From Polluticoccus soli (lineage in GTDB: Bacteria; Bacteroidota; Bacteroidia; Chitinophagales; Chitinophagaceae), in contig NZ_JARJHT010000001.1 in NCBI RefSeq assembly GCF_029269745.1, forward strand, positions 1,922,001 through 1,986,000: DNA of 64,000 bases, in the 5' to 3' direction. The notes beneath the pieces are model-generated. The model was not told the DNA's origin and made no database searches. It saw only the letters and a list, made by a program, of their open reading frames with translations. A program made the position numbers and the translations under genes. Shown here one piece after another: positions 16,375 through 25,900 of this stretch; the first letter of the stretch is position 1, and each line of letters starts with the position of its first letter.

Positions 16375-16755
16375 ATGGAAAAAAAGATAATAGGTACAGA
16401 CGCTGCTCCTGCACCCATTGGCCCTTACAACCAGGCCGTGCAGTTTGGCAATATGCTCTTTATATCTGGCCAAATAGCGCTGGACGCAGCAACCGGCGAG
16501 CTGGTACAGGGAGATATCAAAGCAGAAACCCAAAAAGTAATGGAAAACCTGCAGGCGATCCTTAAAGCCGCCGGAATGGATTTCTCGAACGTGCTCAAAT
16601 CAACCATTTTCCTGATGGATATGGGCCAGTTCGCACAAGTGAACGAAGTATACGGAGGTTATTTTAAAGAAGATCCCCCCGCTCGTGAGACTGTACAAGT
16701 AGCCGGTCTGCCTAAAGGTGTGAAAGTGGAAATCAGTGTGATCGCTGCTAAATAA
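16375..16755 (+). CDS. ridA: RidA-family reactive imine/enamine deaminase
   Basis: RidA hydrolyses reactive 2-aminoacrylate-type imines released by PLP enzymes. The 126-residue protein has PIGPYNQAVQFGNMLFISGQ near the start and the C-terminal PPARETVQVAGLPKGVKVEI with the catalytic arginine, all standard for the trimeric family. It is transcribed divergently from tsaB and its start codon follows the promoter core by only five bases, so the message may be nearly leaderless. Confidence 0.93.
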   Translation: MEKKIIGTDAAPAPIGPYNQAVQFGNMLFISGQIALDAATGELVQGDIKAETQKVMENLQAILKAAGMDFSNVLKSTIFLMDMGQFAQVNEVYGGYFKEDPPARETVQVAGLPKGVKVEISVIAAK

Positions 16756-16760
16756 AATAT

Positions 16761-16792
16761 AAAAGGGCAATGTTGTTATGCATTGCCCTTTT
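16761..16792. terminator. Bidirectional terminator, ridA / glnS
   Basis: AAAAGGGCAATG and CATTGCCCTTTT form a 12-bp stem around an 8-base loop, followed by T-rich sequence. It lies between convergent ridA and glnS. Confidence 0.75.
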
Positions 16793-16809
16793 TCTTATTG
16801 CTTTATCTA

Positions 16810-18474
16810 TTATTGTTTCTTCGCTTCCTTGGCCCAGGTATCTTTCAAGCCCACGGTGCGGTTAAATACGAGGTGTTCCGGGGTTGAATCAGTATCTACA
16901 CAGAAATACCCTTTGCGGAGGAACTGGAAGTGATCGCCGGTTTGAGCGGTGGCCAGTGCTGGCTCTATATATATCGCTGGCAATATGTGTTTCGAGTTCT
17001 CGTTGATATAGCTTTTGAAATCGCCTTCCTCGCTCGATGGGTCTTCTACCTTAAACAGGCGGTCGTACAACCTAACCTCAGCGGTTTTCGCATGTGGTAC
17101 GCTCACCCAGTGGATTGTTCCTTTCACGTTGATACCGCTTGTATCATGTCCGCTGCGGCTTTCCGGTATATAAGTGCAATGGACCTCTGTCACATTGCCT
17201 TCGGCGTCCTTTTTGAAATCCTCACATTTTACAATGTAAGCACCCTTCAGGCGTACCATCAGGCCGGGACCAAGGCGGAAAAATTTCTTTGGCGGGTTTT
17301 CCATGAAGTCTTCGCGCTCTATCCACAGCTCGTTACTAAATGGAACTTTTCGGGTGCCGCCATTCTCGTCCTCTGGATTATTCTCCAGGTCAAGCTCATC
17401 GGTTTGGCCCTCCGGATAGTTAGTGATCACCAGCTTTATCGGGTCCAGCACCGCCATCATGCGGTTGGCTTTTTTATTCAAGTCCTCGCGTACACAGAAT
17501 TCCAGCAGGCCCACGTCTACCATATTCTCTCGCTTGGCTATACCTACGGTATCGCTAAACTGGCGGATCGCTTTGGCGGTGTAGCCGCGGCGGCGCATAC
17601 CACTCACCGTTGGCATACGGGGATCGTCCCAGCCATCAACATGACCTTCGTTCACCAGCTGTAGCAGCTTGCGCTTGCTCATAACGGTGTACGTCATGTT
17701 GCGGCGGGCAAATTCGTACTGCTGGCTGGGGTAAATACCCAGTTTTTCGATGAACCAGTTATATAATGGACGGTGATGTATAAACTCCAGTGTGCAGATA
17801 GAGTGGGTGATATGTTCGATGCTATCGCTTTCGCCATGGGCAAAATCGTACATGGGATAGATGCACCATTTATCGCCTGTGCGGTGGTGGTGTGCATGCT
17901 TGATGCGGTACATCAGCGGGTCGCGGAGCAACAGGTTCGGATGTGACATGTCGATCTTGGCGCGGAGTGTTTTTTCGCCGTCTTTGTATTTGCCGGCGCG
18001 CATTTCTTCAAACAGCTTCAGGTTTTCTTCAATGCTGCGATCGCGATAAGGGCTGTTTTTACCCGGCTCCATAGTATTGCCTTTCATGGCGGCTATCTCT
18101 TCTGCTGAGCTATCATCCACGTATGCCAGTCCTTTTTTGATCAGGTCAACGGCGAAGCCATACAAAGTTTCAAAATAGTCGGAAGCATAGTACTCGCCAT
18201 CCCACTGGAAGCCGAGCCATTTGATATCGTTCTTAATGCTTTCCACATATTCTGTTTCCTCGGTTACCGGGTTGGTATCGTCAAAACGCAGGTTGCATTT
18301 GCCGTTGTATCGCTTTGCCAGGCCGAAGTTGAGGCAGATAGACGAGGCGTGGCCTATATGCAGGTAGCCATTCGGTTCCGGCGGGAAACGCGTGTGTATA
18401 TGTTCGTACTTTCCTTCTTTAAGGTGTTCTTCGATTATCTCTTCTAAAAAGTTGAGTGACCTTTCTTCGCTCAT
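16810..18474 (-). CDS. glnS: Glutaminyl-tRNA synthetase
   Basis: GlnRS charges tRNA-Gln directly. The class I HIGH motif is in [21 protein letters not shown]... and the KMSKS-like loop is [22 protein letters not shown] and the C-terminal anticodon-binding barrels ([24 protein letters not shown]) match E. coli GlnRS. The 554-residue length is the same. ATG 18474 (MSEERSLNF) is preferred to an upstream in-frame codon at 18513 because the promoter core TACCTTTG lies at 18495-18502, between the two. Confidence 0.96.
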   Translation of the reverse strand: MSEERSLNFLEEIIEEHLKEGKYEHIHTRFPPEPNGYLHIGHASSICLNFGLAKRYNGKCNLRFDDTNPVTEETEYVESIKNDIKWLGFQWDGEYYASDYFETLYGFAVDLIKKGLAYVDDSSAEEIAAMKGNTMEPGKNSPYRDRSIEENLKLFEEMRAGKYKDGEKTLRAKIDMSHPNLLLRDPLMYRIKHAHHHRTGDKWCIYPMYDFAHGESDSIEHITHSICTLEFIHHRPLYNWFIEKLGIYPSQQYEFARRNMTYTVMSKRKLLQLVNEGHVDGWDDPRMPTVSGMRRRGYTAKAIRQFSDTVGIAKRENMVDVGLLEFCVREDLNKKANRMMAVLDPIKLVITNYPEGQTDELDLENNPEDENGGTRKVPFSNELWIEREDFMENPPKKFFRLGPGLMVRLKGAYIVKCEDFKKDAEGNVTEVHCTYIPESRSGHDTSGINVKGTIHWVSVPHAKTAEVRLYDRLFKVEDPSSEEGDFKSYINENSKHILPAIYIEPALATAQTGDHFQFLRKGYFCVDTDSTPEHLVFNRTVGLKDTWAKEAKKQ

Positions 18475-18494
18475 AGATGCTTGGTTGCGGAGAG

Positions 18495-18502
18495 CAAAGG
18501 TA
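18495..18502 (-). promoter_or_regulatory. Promoter core of glnS
   Basis: TACCTTTG on the minus strand is an exact TAnnTTTG match, placing transcription start near 18488 and the leader at about 14 nt before ATG 18474. No convincing upstream TTTG box is seen. Confidence 0.5.
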
Positions 18503-18528
18503 AATGTTTGCATGCAGATGCCGCAGGG

Positions 18529-19131
18529 CTAAAAACGGTACAAGATGCCGGCGTCAGCGGAGAGCAAATAAAAGCGAGAACCGCCGTTCACTATATTGCT
18601 TATCATATGCTTGTAGGATATGCCTGCGATTGCCGAAAAAGCGCCGATCCTATACTCCAAAAACACTGACGCATCAGCAAATGCACCCATTTTTTTCACA
18701 TTAAGAACGTCGTTAGTTTGGTCAGGTTCGCCGGCTGTTGTCATTGTTAGTTTTGCGCGTGTGTTGTATGAAGGGGCAATACCAACTGCAGGTACTACTG
18801 ATAACCTTTGAGAAAGATCTATTTGGTACGCTACCCTGATAGGTAAATAGAGATAGCCAAATCTATAATGGAGGTTTACATATTTGCTGGCGCCCATGAA
18901 ACCTACAATCTTAAATCCGGGGTTAACATAACCAAGGCCTGTTTCGACTCTTAGCCGACTAAACTCGATACCCGTTGCCAATTCGCCCTTATAGAATGTG
19001 ATTGATGCAGGCCTGTCCATTAACTCGGAATTAAAGCTGCGGCCAATGCCCAAATGGGGCTTAATGTACCACGAGCGGGCAGAACTTGCAATAGAGAATG
19101 ATAATGAGATTAGGATGAATAGCTTTTTCAT
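18529..19131 (-). CDS. Outer-membrane beta-barrel protein, 200 aa (tandem paralogue A)
   Basis: A signal peptide (KKLFILISLSFSIASSARS) is followed by alternating strands of an eight-stranded-type barrel and a C-terminal aromatic ending (DAGILYRF). It is clearly related to the next gene: both have [22 protein letters not shown] at the start, [46 protein letters not shown] in the middle and DAGILY at the end. Probably a tandem duplication. The role is unknown; such small barrels are usually structural or sensory surface proteins. Confidence 0.8.
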   Translation of the reverse strand: MKKLFILISLSFSIASSARSWYIKPHLGIGRSFNSELMDRPASITFYKGELATGIEFSRLRVETGLGYVNPGFKIVGFMGASKYVNLHYRFGYLYLPIRVAYQIDLSQRLSVVPAVGIAPSYNTRAKLTMTTAGEPDQTNDVLNVKKMGAFADASVFLEYRIGAFSAIAGISYKHMISNIVNGGSRFYLLSADAGILYRF

Positions 19132-19244
19132 GTGTAAGATGCTAGACCCTAATTTAGCTTAAATACCGACAACTCGCATATTAACGGCTATTTATTACTT
19201 GGTGCGGAGAGCAGGGTAAATGCTTGGAAAGAGATGCCGCAGCG

Positions 19245-19889
19245 TTAAAAATGGTATAAAATACCAGCGTCTCCAGAGAAGAAATAAAAGCGATCGCTCC
19301 CGTTCTTAAAAGTAGGATTAACCATACGTTTATATGATACACCTGTGGTAATTGATACTGGGCCAACCCTGTATTCTGCAAATAGCATTCCGTCGGCAAG
19401 CGCACCCAGCTTATTTACCTGTGGCTTGGCACTAAAGGGCGGGGGAGTTGTTCTTGTGGTAGTGACTATGCGCTCTGCCTGGATGTTATAAAGCGCGGCG
19501 ATACCTGCAGCAGGAACAACTGAAAGCCCAGCAAATATCTTTATTCTATATGCTGCTCTTATAGGTAAATAGGCATACTTAAAGTTGTAATCGATGTCAG
19601 AGTGAGCTATTGCCTGCCCTGTCTGAAGATTGAAATCGTCTTCGAACGTTAATCCCTTAAGTTCGTAGCTAGGATTAAGAAAACCAAGTCCCGTTTCGAT
19701 CCTGATCTTACCAATCTCTCTGCCTGCCGCTAGCTCACCCTTGAAGAACATAGACTTTTCATAATAGGATGGTGTCTGTCTGGTCAGTTTAGTTTGACCG
19801 ATACCCACAGTTGGTTTGATATACCATGATTGCGCGACGGCGCTAATTGAAACAAAGATCGCTAGGAGGGGAAATAGTAGTTTTTTCAT
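19245..19889 (-). CDS. Outer-membrane beta-barrel protein, 214 aa (tandem paralogue B)
   Basis: The signal peptide ([19 protein letters not shown]) and barrel pattern parallel the gene at 18529-19131, including the shared [16 protein letters not shown] and [10 protein letters not shown]-type ending. Relative to its neighbour it carries extra loop sequence (for example [17 protein letters not shown]). The two genes are 113 bases apart on the same strand and may be co-transcribed, with this one first. No function is inferred beyond outer-membrane location. Confidence 0.8.
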   Translation of the reverse strand: MKKLLFPLLAIFVSISAVAQSWYIKPTVGIGQTKLTRQTPSYYEKSMFFKGELAAGREIGKIRIETGLGFLNPSYELKGLTFEDDFNLQTGQAIAHSDIDYNFKYAYLPIRAAYRIKIFAGLSVVPAAGIAALYNIQAERIVTTTRTTPPPFSAKPQVNKLGALADGMLFAEYRVGPVSITTGVSYKRMVNPTFKNGSDRFYFFSGDAGILYHF

Positions 19890-19977
19890 AAGGTTCGGTA
19901 TTACTGATAGTCTAAAATACTCATTAGATGCAATCCAATCTATAAATTATTACTTTTATCCGCTTTTTCAACAAGAT

Positions 19978-20403
19978 ATGACAGATAAGATGCAGCGCCC
20001 CGTGCGCGTGTTGGTGGCAAAGGTTGGGCTCGATGGTCACGACCGTGGTGCTAAAGTAATTGCAACCGCCTTGCGTGATGCAGGTATGGAAGTAATATAT
20101 ACCGGCCTGCGCCAGACGCCCGAAATGGTGGTAGCGACAGCCTTGCAGGAAGACGTGGATGCCATCGGCATCAGCATTCTGAGCGGTGCGCATATGACAG
20201 TGTTCCCTAAAGTGATGCAGCTGATGAAAGACAAAGGGTTGAAGAATGTGCTGCTCACAGGTGGTGGTATCATTCCCGACGAGGATATGCAAAAACTCAA
20301 TGAGCAAGGTGTCGGCAAACTGTTTGCTCCCGGAGCGCCTACTTCTGAAATCGCTGGTTACATTAACCAATGGGTGCACGAACACCGCAGCGAGTTATTT
20401 TAA
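19978..20403 (+). CDS. Stand-alone cobalamin-binding mutase subunit
   Basis: The 141-residue protein is only the B12-binding domain of a methylmalonyl-CoA mutase-type enzyme. It has the base-off ligand motif DGHDRG ([20 protein letters not shown]), SGAHMTVFP and the [10 protein letters not shown] loop. It must pair with a separate large subunit carrying the TIM barrel, which is not in this window. ATG 19978 is chosen because the upstream open frame is unrelated. An enoyl-CoA hydratase gene follows after 24 bases, pointing to acyl-CoA metabolism. Confidence 0.9.
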   Translation: MTDKMQRPVRVLVAKVGLDGHDRGAKVIATALRDAGMEVIYTGLRQTPEMVVATALQEDVDAIGISILSGAHMTVFPKVMQLMKDKGLKNVLLTGGGIIPDEDMQKLNEQGVGKLFAPGAPTSEIAGYINQWVHEHRSELF

Positions 20404-20427
20404 TTATCATCACATAAGAGATATTAT

Positions 20428-21207
20428 ATGTACCAGACGTTATTGACCGAACTGCAGGATGGCATTTTTACTATCACCATCAACCGCCCAGACAAGATGA
20501 ACGCCCTGAACAAGGACGTGATCGCCGACCTGGGGAAAGCCATGGACGAGGTCTATAATAATGCAGAAATAAAAACAGCTATCATTACCGGTGCGGGCGA
20601 AAAAGCCTTTGTTGCCGGTGCCGATATATCAGAATTTACGAGCCTTAGAGGCGACGGTGGTGCCGACCTGGCACGCCTTGGCCAGTCAAAAGTGTTCGAC
20701 AAGATCGAGAACAGCCCGAAACCTGTGGTGGCGGCGGTAAACGGTTTTGCTCTGGGCGGTGGCTGCGAGTTGGCGATGTCCTGTCATTTCCGCCTGGCCA
20801 GCGAGAACGCCAAATTTGGCCAGCCGGAAGTGAACCTGGGCCTGATACCAGGCTATGGCGGTACACAAAGGCTGACACAGCTGATAGGTAAAGGCAAAAG
20901 CATGGAGCTGATGATGACCGGCGACATGATCGGTGCCGACGACGCTAAGTCACTGGGTTTGGTAAACTACGTAGTGCCACAGGCCGAGTTATTGCCCAAG
21001 GTTAAAGAGCTGCTGCAAAAAATACAGTCAAAAGCTCCCTTGGCAATCACAAAAGTTATATCTTGTGTGAACGAGGCGGCAAAATCAGACCCCAATGGCT
21101 TCGAAAATGAGATCAAGCGTTTTGGTGAATGCTTTGATACTGAAGATGCTAAAGAGGGTACTGGTGCGTTTCTCGAAAAAAGAAAACCTGTATTTAAAGG
21201 AAAATAA
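20428..21207 (+). CDS. Enoyl-CoA hydratase/isomerase family protein
   Basis: A 259-residue crotonase-fold protein. It shows the oxyanion-hole segments AFVAGADISEF and AAVNGFALGGGCELAMSCHFRLAS, and both catalytic glutamates in the usual places (GGGCELAMSCHF and GQPEVNLGLIPGYGGTQRL). It adds water to trans-2-enoyl-CoA in fatty-acid or phenylacetate breakdown. Close linkage to the B12 subunit suggests a shared acyl-CoA route. It could be a PaaF, but nothing in the sequence decides that. Confidence 0.92.
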   Translation: MYQTLLTELQDGIFTITINRPDKMNALNKDVIADLGKAMDEVYNNAEIKTAIITGAGEKAFVAGADISEFTSLRGDGGADLARLGQSKVFDKIENSPKPVVAAVNGFALGGGCELAMSCHFRLASENAKFGQPEVNLGLIPGYGGTQRLTQLIGKGKSMELMMTGDMIGADDAKSLGLVNYVVPQAELLPKVKELLQKIQSKAPLAITKVISCVNEAAKSDPNGFENEIKRFGECFDTEDAKEGTGAFLEKRKPVFKGK

Positions 21208-21240
21208 TTTTTTATCTTCAACGCTAAATTATTGTAGCAA

Positions 21241-22221
21241 ATGCGGAAAAACATTGTCCGTAGCCTCTTAGCCCTGACTGTGAGCGCTGCTGCTTTTACA
21301 GCTGCTGCTCAGCCGGCAATACCGCGTGAATACGTGGAAATGCCCGGCTTTTCTTTGGGCATAAACTTTGGTATGACCGACCTGTGGGGCGATATCGGAA
21401 CTCAAGGTATCGTTGATCACTATGGTAACAGCAACTACTGGGATAAGCCTTGCTTTATGGGCGGTATGTTTGGCCGTTACCTCGCTCACCCTATGCTGGC
21501 TGCACGTTTCGGTATCAACTATGGTACCTTATATGCAAACGACAACTGGAACCAGGATAAAGCTGAAAAAGCAAAATCTACAGAAGAAGATGCATTTCAG
21601 CGCTACCTGCGCAACCAGGACGTTCGCGCCAATATCTGGGAAGCAAACCTGATGGTGGAGTTCAACCCTTTGCGTGGCAACTCTGAATCAAGGGCTGCAC
21701 AAAAACGCATGCAACCTTACATTTTGGCGGGTGTGGGCGGTTTCCACTTCAAACCTCAAAGCTCGCTGCTTAATGAGCGGACTGGCGACAGGAAATGGGT
21801 TGATGTACATGACCTGCACCTGGAAGGTGAGGGCCAGACGCCAACTGGAAAACCAACAGAACATTATTCGATGAAAACCTCGCTGTGGCAGCTTAATGTG
21901 CCATTAGGGTTTGGTCTGCGTTGGGATATCGGTGATCAATATGCACTGGGTATCGAATACCTTTATCGTATCACGTTTACTGACAGGCTTGATAACGTAA
22001 GTTCTGAGTTCGCAAGTAAAGATTATTTTGATCGCTACCTGCCACCAGAAAAAGCTGCTGTAGCCAAAGCACTCTATGATAAATCATACGAGCTCCAGCC
22101 AGGTATTGAGCGCAGGCAGTGGAGCACCCGCGGTAATAAAGAAGTAAAGGATGGTTACTCTTCGATATCCATCAGTTTCATATATAAGATTATGAATAAT
22201 AAGAGCCCCTGGTGGTTCTAA
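21241..22221 (+). CDS. Outer-membrane beta-barrel protein (DUF6089-like)
   Basis: A signal peptide ending AAAQ is followed by a barrel with GFSLGINFGMTDLWGDIG near the N-terminus and the late strand WQLNVPLGFGLRWDIGDQYALGIEYLYRITFTDRLDN. Length 326 aa. I recognise the pattern as DUF6089-type proteins, which are widespread in the phylum and of unknown role. It lies 33 bases after the hydratase but has its own terminator, so it may be the last gene of that unit or separate. Confidence 0.75.
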   Translation: MRKNIVRSLLALTVSAAAFTAAAQPAIPREYVEMPGFSLGINFGMTDLWGDIGTQGIVDHYGNSNYWDKPCFMGGMFGRYLAHPMLAARFGINYGTLYANDNWNQDKAEKAKSTEEDAFQRYLRNQDVRANIWEANLMVEFNPLRGNSESRAAQKRMQPYILAGVGGFHFKPQSSLLNERTGDRKWVDVHDLHLEGEGQTPTGKPTEHYSMKTSLWQLNVPLGFGLRWDIGDQYALGIEYLYRITFTDRLDNVSSEFASKDYFDRYLPPEKAAVAKALYDKSYELQPGIERRQWSTRGNKEVKDGYSSISISFIYKIMNNKSPWWF

Positions 22222-22246
22222 TTCGATAAAAAAATCATTATTTTAC

Positions 22247-22274
22247 AGAGCGGTATGTTAACACATGCCGCTCT
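22247..22274 (+). terminator. Rho-independent terminator
   Basis: AGAGCGGTATGT and ACATGCCGCTCT pair over 12 positions (one T-G pair) with a four-base loop and are followed by a run of T. It ends the unit whose last gene stops at 22221. Confidence 0.8.
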
Positions 22275-22383
22275 TTTTTTCAGAAGAAATGTGGCCGGTG
22301 CATTGTGTGCAGGGTGTATGCTATTACATACATATCTGTGACAATGTGTTTGGGCTAAAAAACTATTTTTAGAAACAGAGAAT

Positions 22384-22962
22384 ATGTTTGCTTACCTCAA
22401 AGGGACGATCACTTATAAAACCCCGTCGCTACTATATCTTGATGTGAATGGTATAGGATATGAATTGCATACAACATTGCAAACCTACGACAAGATACAG
22501 TCGCAGGAGAGTTGTAAGCTGTTTACCCATTTGCAGATACGCGAAGATGCCTGGGTGTTATATGGTTTTGCCGACGAGCAGGAGCGTTCTACTTTCAGGC
22601 TGTTGTTAGGCATAAGTGGTGTGGGTGCGGCTACGGCGCGCATCATTTTATCGTCGCTTACGCCCGCCGAACTTGACCGCGCAGTTTCGCACGAGGACAG
22701 TAAAGCGTTGGAGAAGGTCAAAGGTATTGGCGCTAAAACCGCGCAGCGCATCATTCTCGAGTTGAAAGGCAAGTTATCTGTTGAAAATAATTCTATGTTA
22801 ACGTCGAAAGCCACGCACAATAGGACCGAGGATGACGCGTTATTTGCTTTGGTAAATCTTGGCATTAATAAGGCTGTAGCAGAGAATGCAATTAGGAAAA
22901 TAAATAATGCTTCCTCTTTGTCTGTAGAAGATTTGATCAAACAGGCACTACGAGTGTTATAA
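22384..22962 (+). CDS. ruvA: Holliday junction branch migration protein RuvA
   Basis: RuvA tetramers bind four-way junctions and dock the RuvB motor. The N-terminal OB fold (FAYLKGTITYKTPSLLYLDVNGIGYELH), the helix-hairpin-helix pair (LLGISGVGAATARIIL, LEKVKGIGAKTAQRIILELKGK) and the C-terminal RuvB-binding helices (DDALFALVNLGINKAVAENAIRK) are complete at 192 aa. It is 14 bases upstream of sprA, an arrangement known from other Bacteroidota. Confidence 0.96.
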   Translation: MFAYLKGTITYKTPSLLYLDVNGIGYELHTTLQTYDKIQSQESCKLFTHLQIREDAWVLYGFADEQERSTFRLLLGISGVGAATARIILSSLTPAELDRAVSHEDSKALEKVKGIGAKTAQRIILELKGKLSVENNSMLTSKATHNRTEDDALFALVNLGINKAVAENAIRKINNASSLSVEDLIKQALRVL

Positions 22963-22976
22963 ACCTAAGAACTGAA

Positions 22977-25900
22977 GTGAAGGGACATAGCTATTTCGGA
23001 TATAAATTTTTATTTTTCATTGCATTGGTTGTTGCTATAGCCAATGCGGCTGCGCGTGGGCATGACGAAGATTTTACCTTCGATAATCCAGACCCAGCTC
23101 CTGATACTCCGGCCACTGATACAACACGTCGTTTAAGGTTCCCGATATATGACCGTACCGGCGTTCCCGGCGAAAAAGTTCCTTCAAGCATCGATCTGAA
23201 AAGTCCTTCGAATGTTGAGAAATCGGTAGAATACGATCCCGAAGAAGGCCGATACTACTTTACTGAAAAAATAGGTGATGAGTTCATTCGAAACCCGAAC
23301 TACCTCACCATGGACGAGTACCTGAAATACCAGGGCCAGCAGGATGAACAAGCTTACTGGAAACGCAGACTCGATGCCCTCACTCTTTTCAACAAGAAAC
23401 CTCAGCTGCCTACCATGTACAAAGAAGGTCTGTTCGACCGCATCTTTGGTGGCAATACGATCTCTGTACGTCCGCAAGGTAACGTTGACGTGACCTTTGG
23501 AGGTAACTGGCAGAACATCAAAAATCCAACACTGCCTGCACGTGCACAGAAGTACGGCATCTTCGACTTCGACATGCAGATGAACATCAACCTGCTGGCG
23601 ACTGTTGGCGATAAGTTGAAACTGAACATCAGCAATAATACCAAAGCAACCTTCGACTACCAGAACATACAGAAGCTGGAGTACACAGGTAAAGAAGACG
23701 AGATCATTAAAAAAATTGAAGCCGGTAGCGTGAGCTTCCCGCTCAATAGCAGTTTGATAAGCGGTGTGCAATCGTTGTTCGGTATCAAAACACAGCTGCA
23801 GTTTGGTAAACTTTGGGTTACTGGTGTCTTGTCGCAACAGCGCTCAAAACGCCAGAGCCTTACTATACAAGGCGGTTCGCAAACACAGCAATTTGCCATC
23901 AAGGCCGACGACTATGAAGAGAACCGCCACTTCCTGTTAGGTCATTATTTCCGTAATAACTACAACAAAGCACTGGAGCGCTATCCGCTCATCAGCTCTT
24001 TGGTGCAGATCAACAAGATCGAGGTTTGGGTTACCAATACTACCGGTGCCACCGAAGGTATCCGTAACGTTATTGCGTTTATGGACCTTGGTGAGGAGAA
24101 TCCTTACAACCAGATGCACCGGGGTGCAGTAAGGGGAATACCTATGGGATTGCCCGACAATAGCCAAAACAACTTGTACAGCCAGTTGTTGCAAAACCCG
24201 CTTGCCCGTAACCAGGGATCCAACATCTCTGCAGTTCAGTCATTGGGTGACTCTAATGGTCGTGAGTTCTTCCCGGTTACTGCACGTAAGCTGAACCCGT
24301 CAGAATTTTCGTTTCACCCGCAACTCGGTTACATCTCGCTGAACACTCAGCTTAATCCGTACGACGTACTCGCTGTTGCATATCGTTATACTTACAACGG
24401 TAAAGTGTACCAGGTGGGTGAGTTTGCAGAAGATCTGCCACCAACCAACAACACCAACCAAAATTCGAACGATCAAAAAACACTCTTCCTGAAGTTGCTG
24501 AAAGGCACTGCACCCAATCCGCAGTTGCCCGTGTGGGACCTTATGATGAAGAACGTGTATGCTTTAGGTGGCCTTGGTGTTTCTAAAGAGGAATTCAGGC
24601 TGAACGTATTGTACCAGGATCCGGGCGGTGGTGAAAAACGCTATTTTCCCGAGGGACCGAATACAGGTAAGTTGCTATTGGAAATGTTCAACCTCGATCG
24701 CCTCAACTTCCAGAATGACCCCGCACCCGATGGTATATTTGACTTTGTAGAAGGTATTACGATCAACACACAGCAAGGCAAGATCATGTTCCCCTTGCTG
24801 GAGCCGTTTGGTGATGATCTGAAACCACAACTGGGAGGTGGATCTCAGCTGGATAAGAAATATCTCTACACTATCCTTTACGATTCAACAAAAACAGTAG
24901 CAAGGCAGTTCCAGCAAAACAACCGTTACGTCATCAAAGGTTCTTACAAATCTGCATCTTCTTCAGAAGTGTTCCTTGGTGGTTTTAATATCCCTCAGGG
25001 GTCTGTATCGGTTTCGGCTGGTGGGCAGAAACTGGTAGAGAATGTAGACTACCAGATAGACTATGGCCTTGGTAGGCTGAAAATATTGAACTCAGGTATC
25101 CTTAACTCAGGCATCCCGATCAATGTGCAGTATGAAGACAATGCAACTTTTGGTTTCCAGACACAGAACTTCATAGGGACAAGGCTTGATTATTATTTCA
25201 GCGACAAGCTTTCGATAGGTAGTACCCTGATGCGTCTTACTGAGCGGCCGTTCACGAATAAAACAACCTTTGGTGAAGACCCGATAAAAAATACAGTAAT
25301 AGGTGTTGATGCGAACTACCAGTCTGAATTTCCTGCGCTGACGCGTGCGCTTGATCAGCTGCCGCTGTTTTCGACCACTGCGCCTTCGTTTGTGAATGTA
25401 ACTGGGGAGGTAGCAGGCTTGTTGCCTAGTCACTCAAAGCAGATCAATGCACTCGATCCTGAAGGCTCCGTATATATTGACGATTTTGAAGGTACCCGTA
25501 GTTCATACGATCTGAAATTTCCCGCAACAGCATGGAAGCTTTCTTCTACACCGGTAGGCGCCCTTGATAAAACGAATAGATCAATATTGCCGGAAGCAAC
25601 TGCCAGCGAAAACCTGGCATATGGCAAAAACAGGGCGAAGCTGGCCTGGTATTTCCTGGAGCCTACGCTGGTAGATGGGAACAACGGAATACCCGACCAC
25701 GTAAAGAAAGACCCTAACCAGCACTACATCAGGTTGGTACAGCAGCAGGAAGTATTCCCCGAGAAATCTACAAACGCTTTACAGAATGCACTAAGTACAC
25801 TTGATCTTGCATTTTATCCTAAAGAGCGCGGCCCGTACAACTATGACGTTACCCGCAGCGCGGTGTCAGAAGGTTTGAACCCGGATGGTTCGCTTGCACG

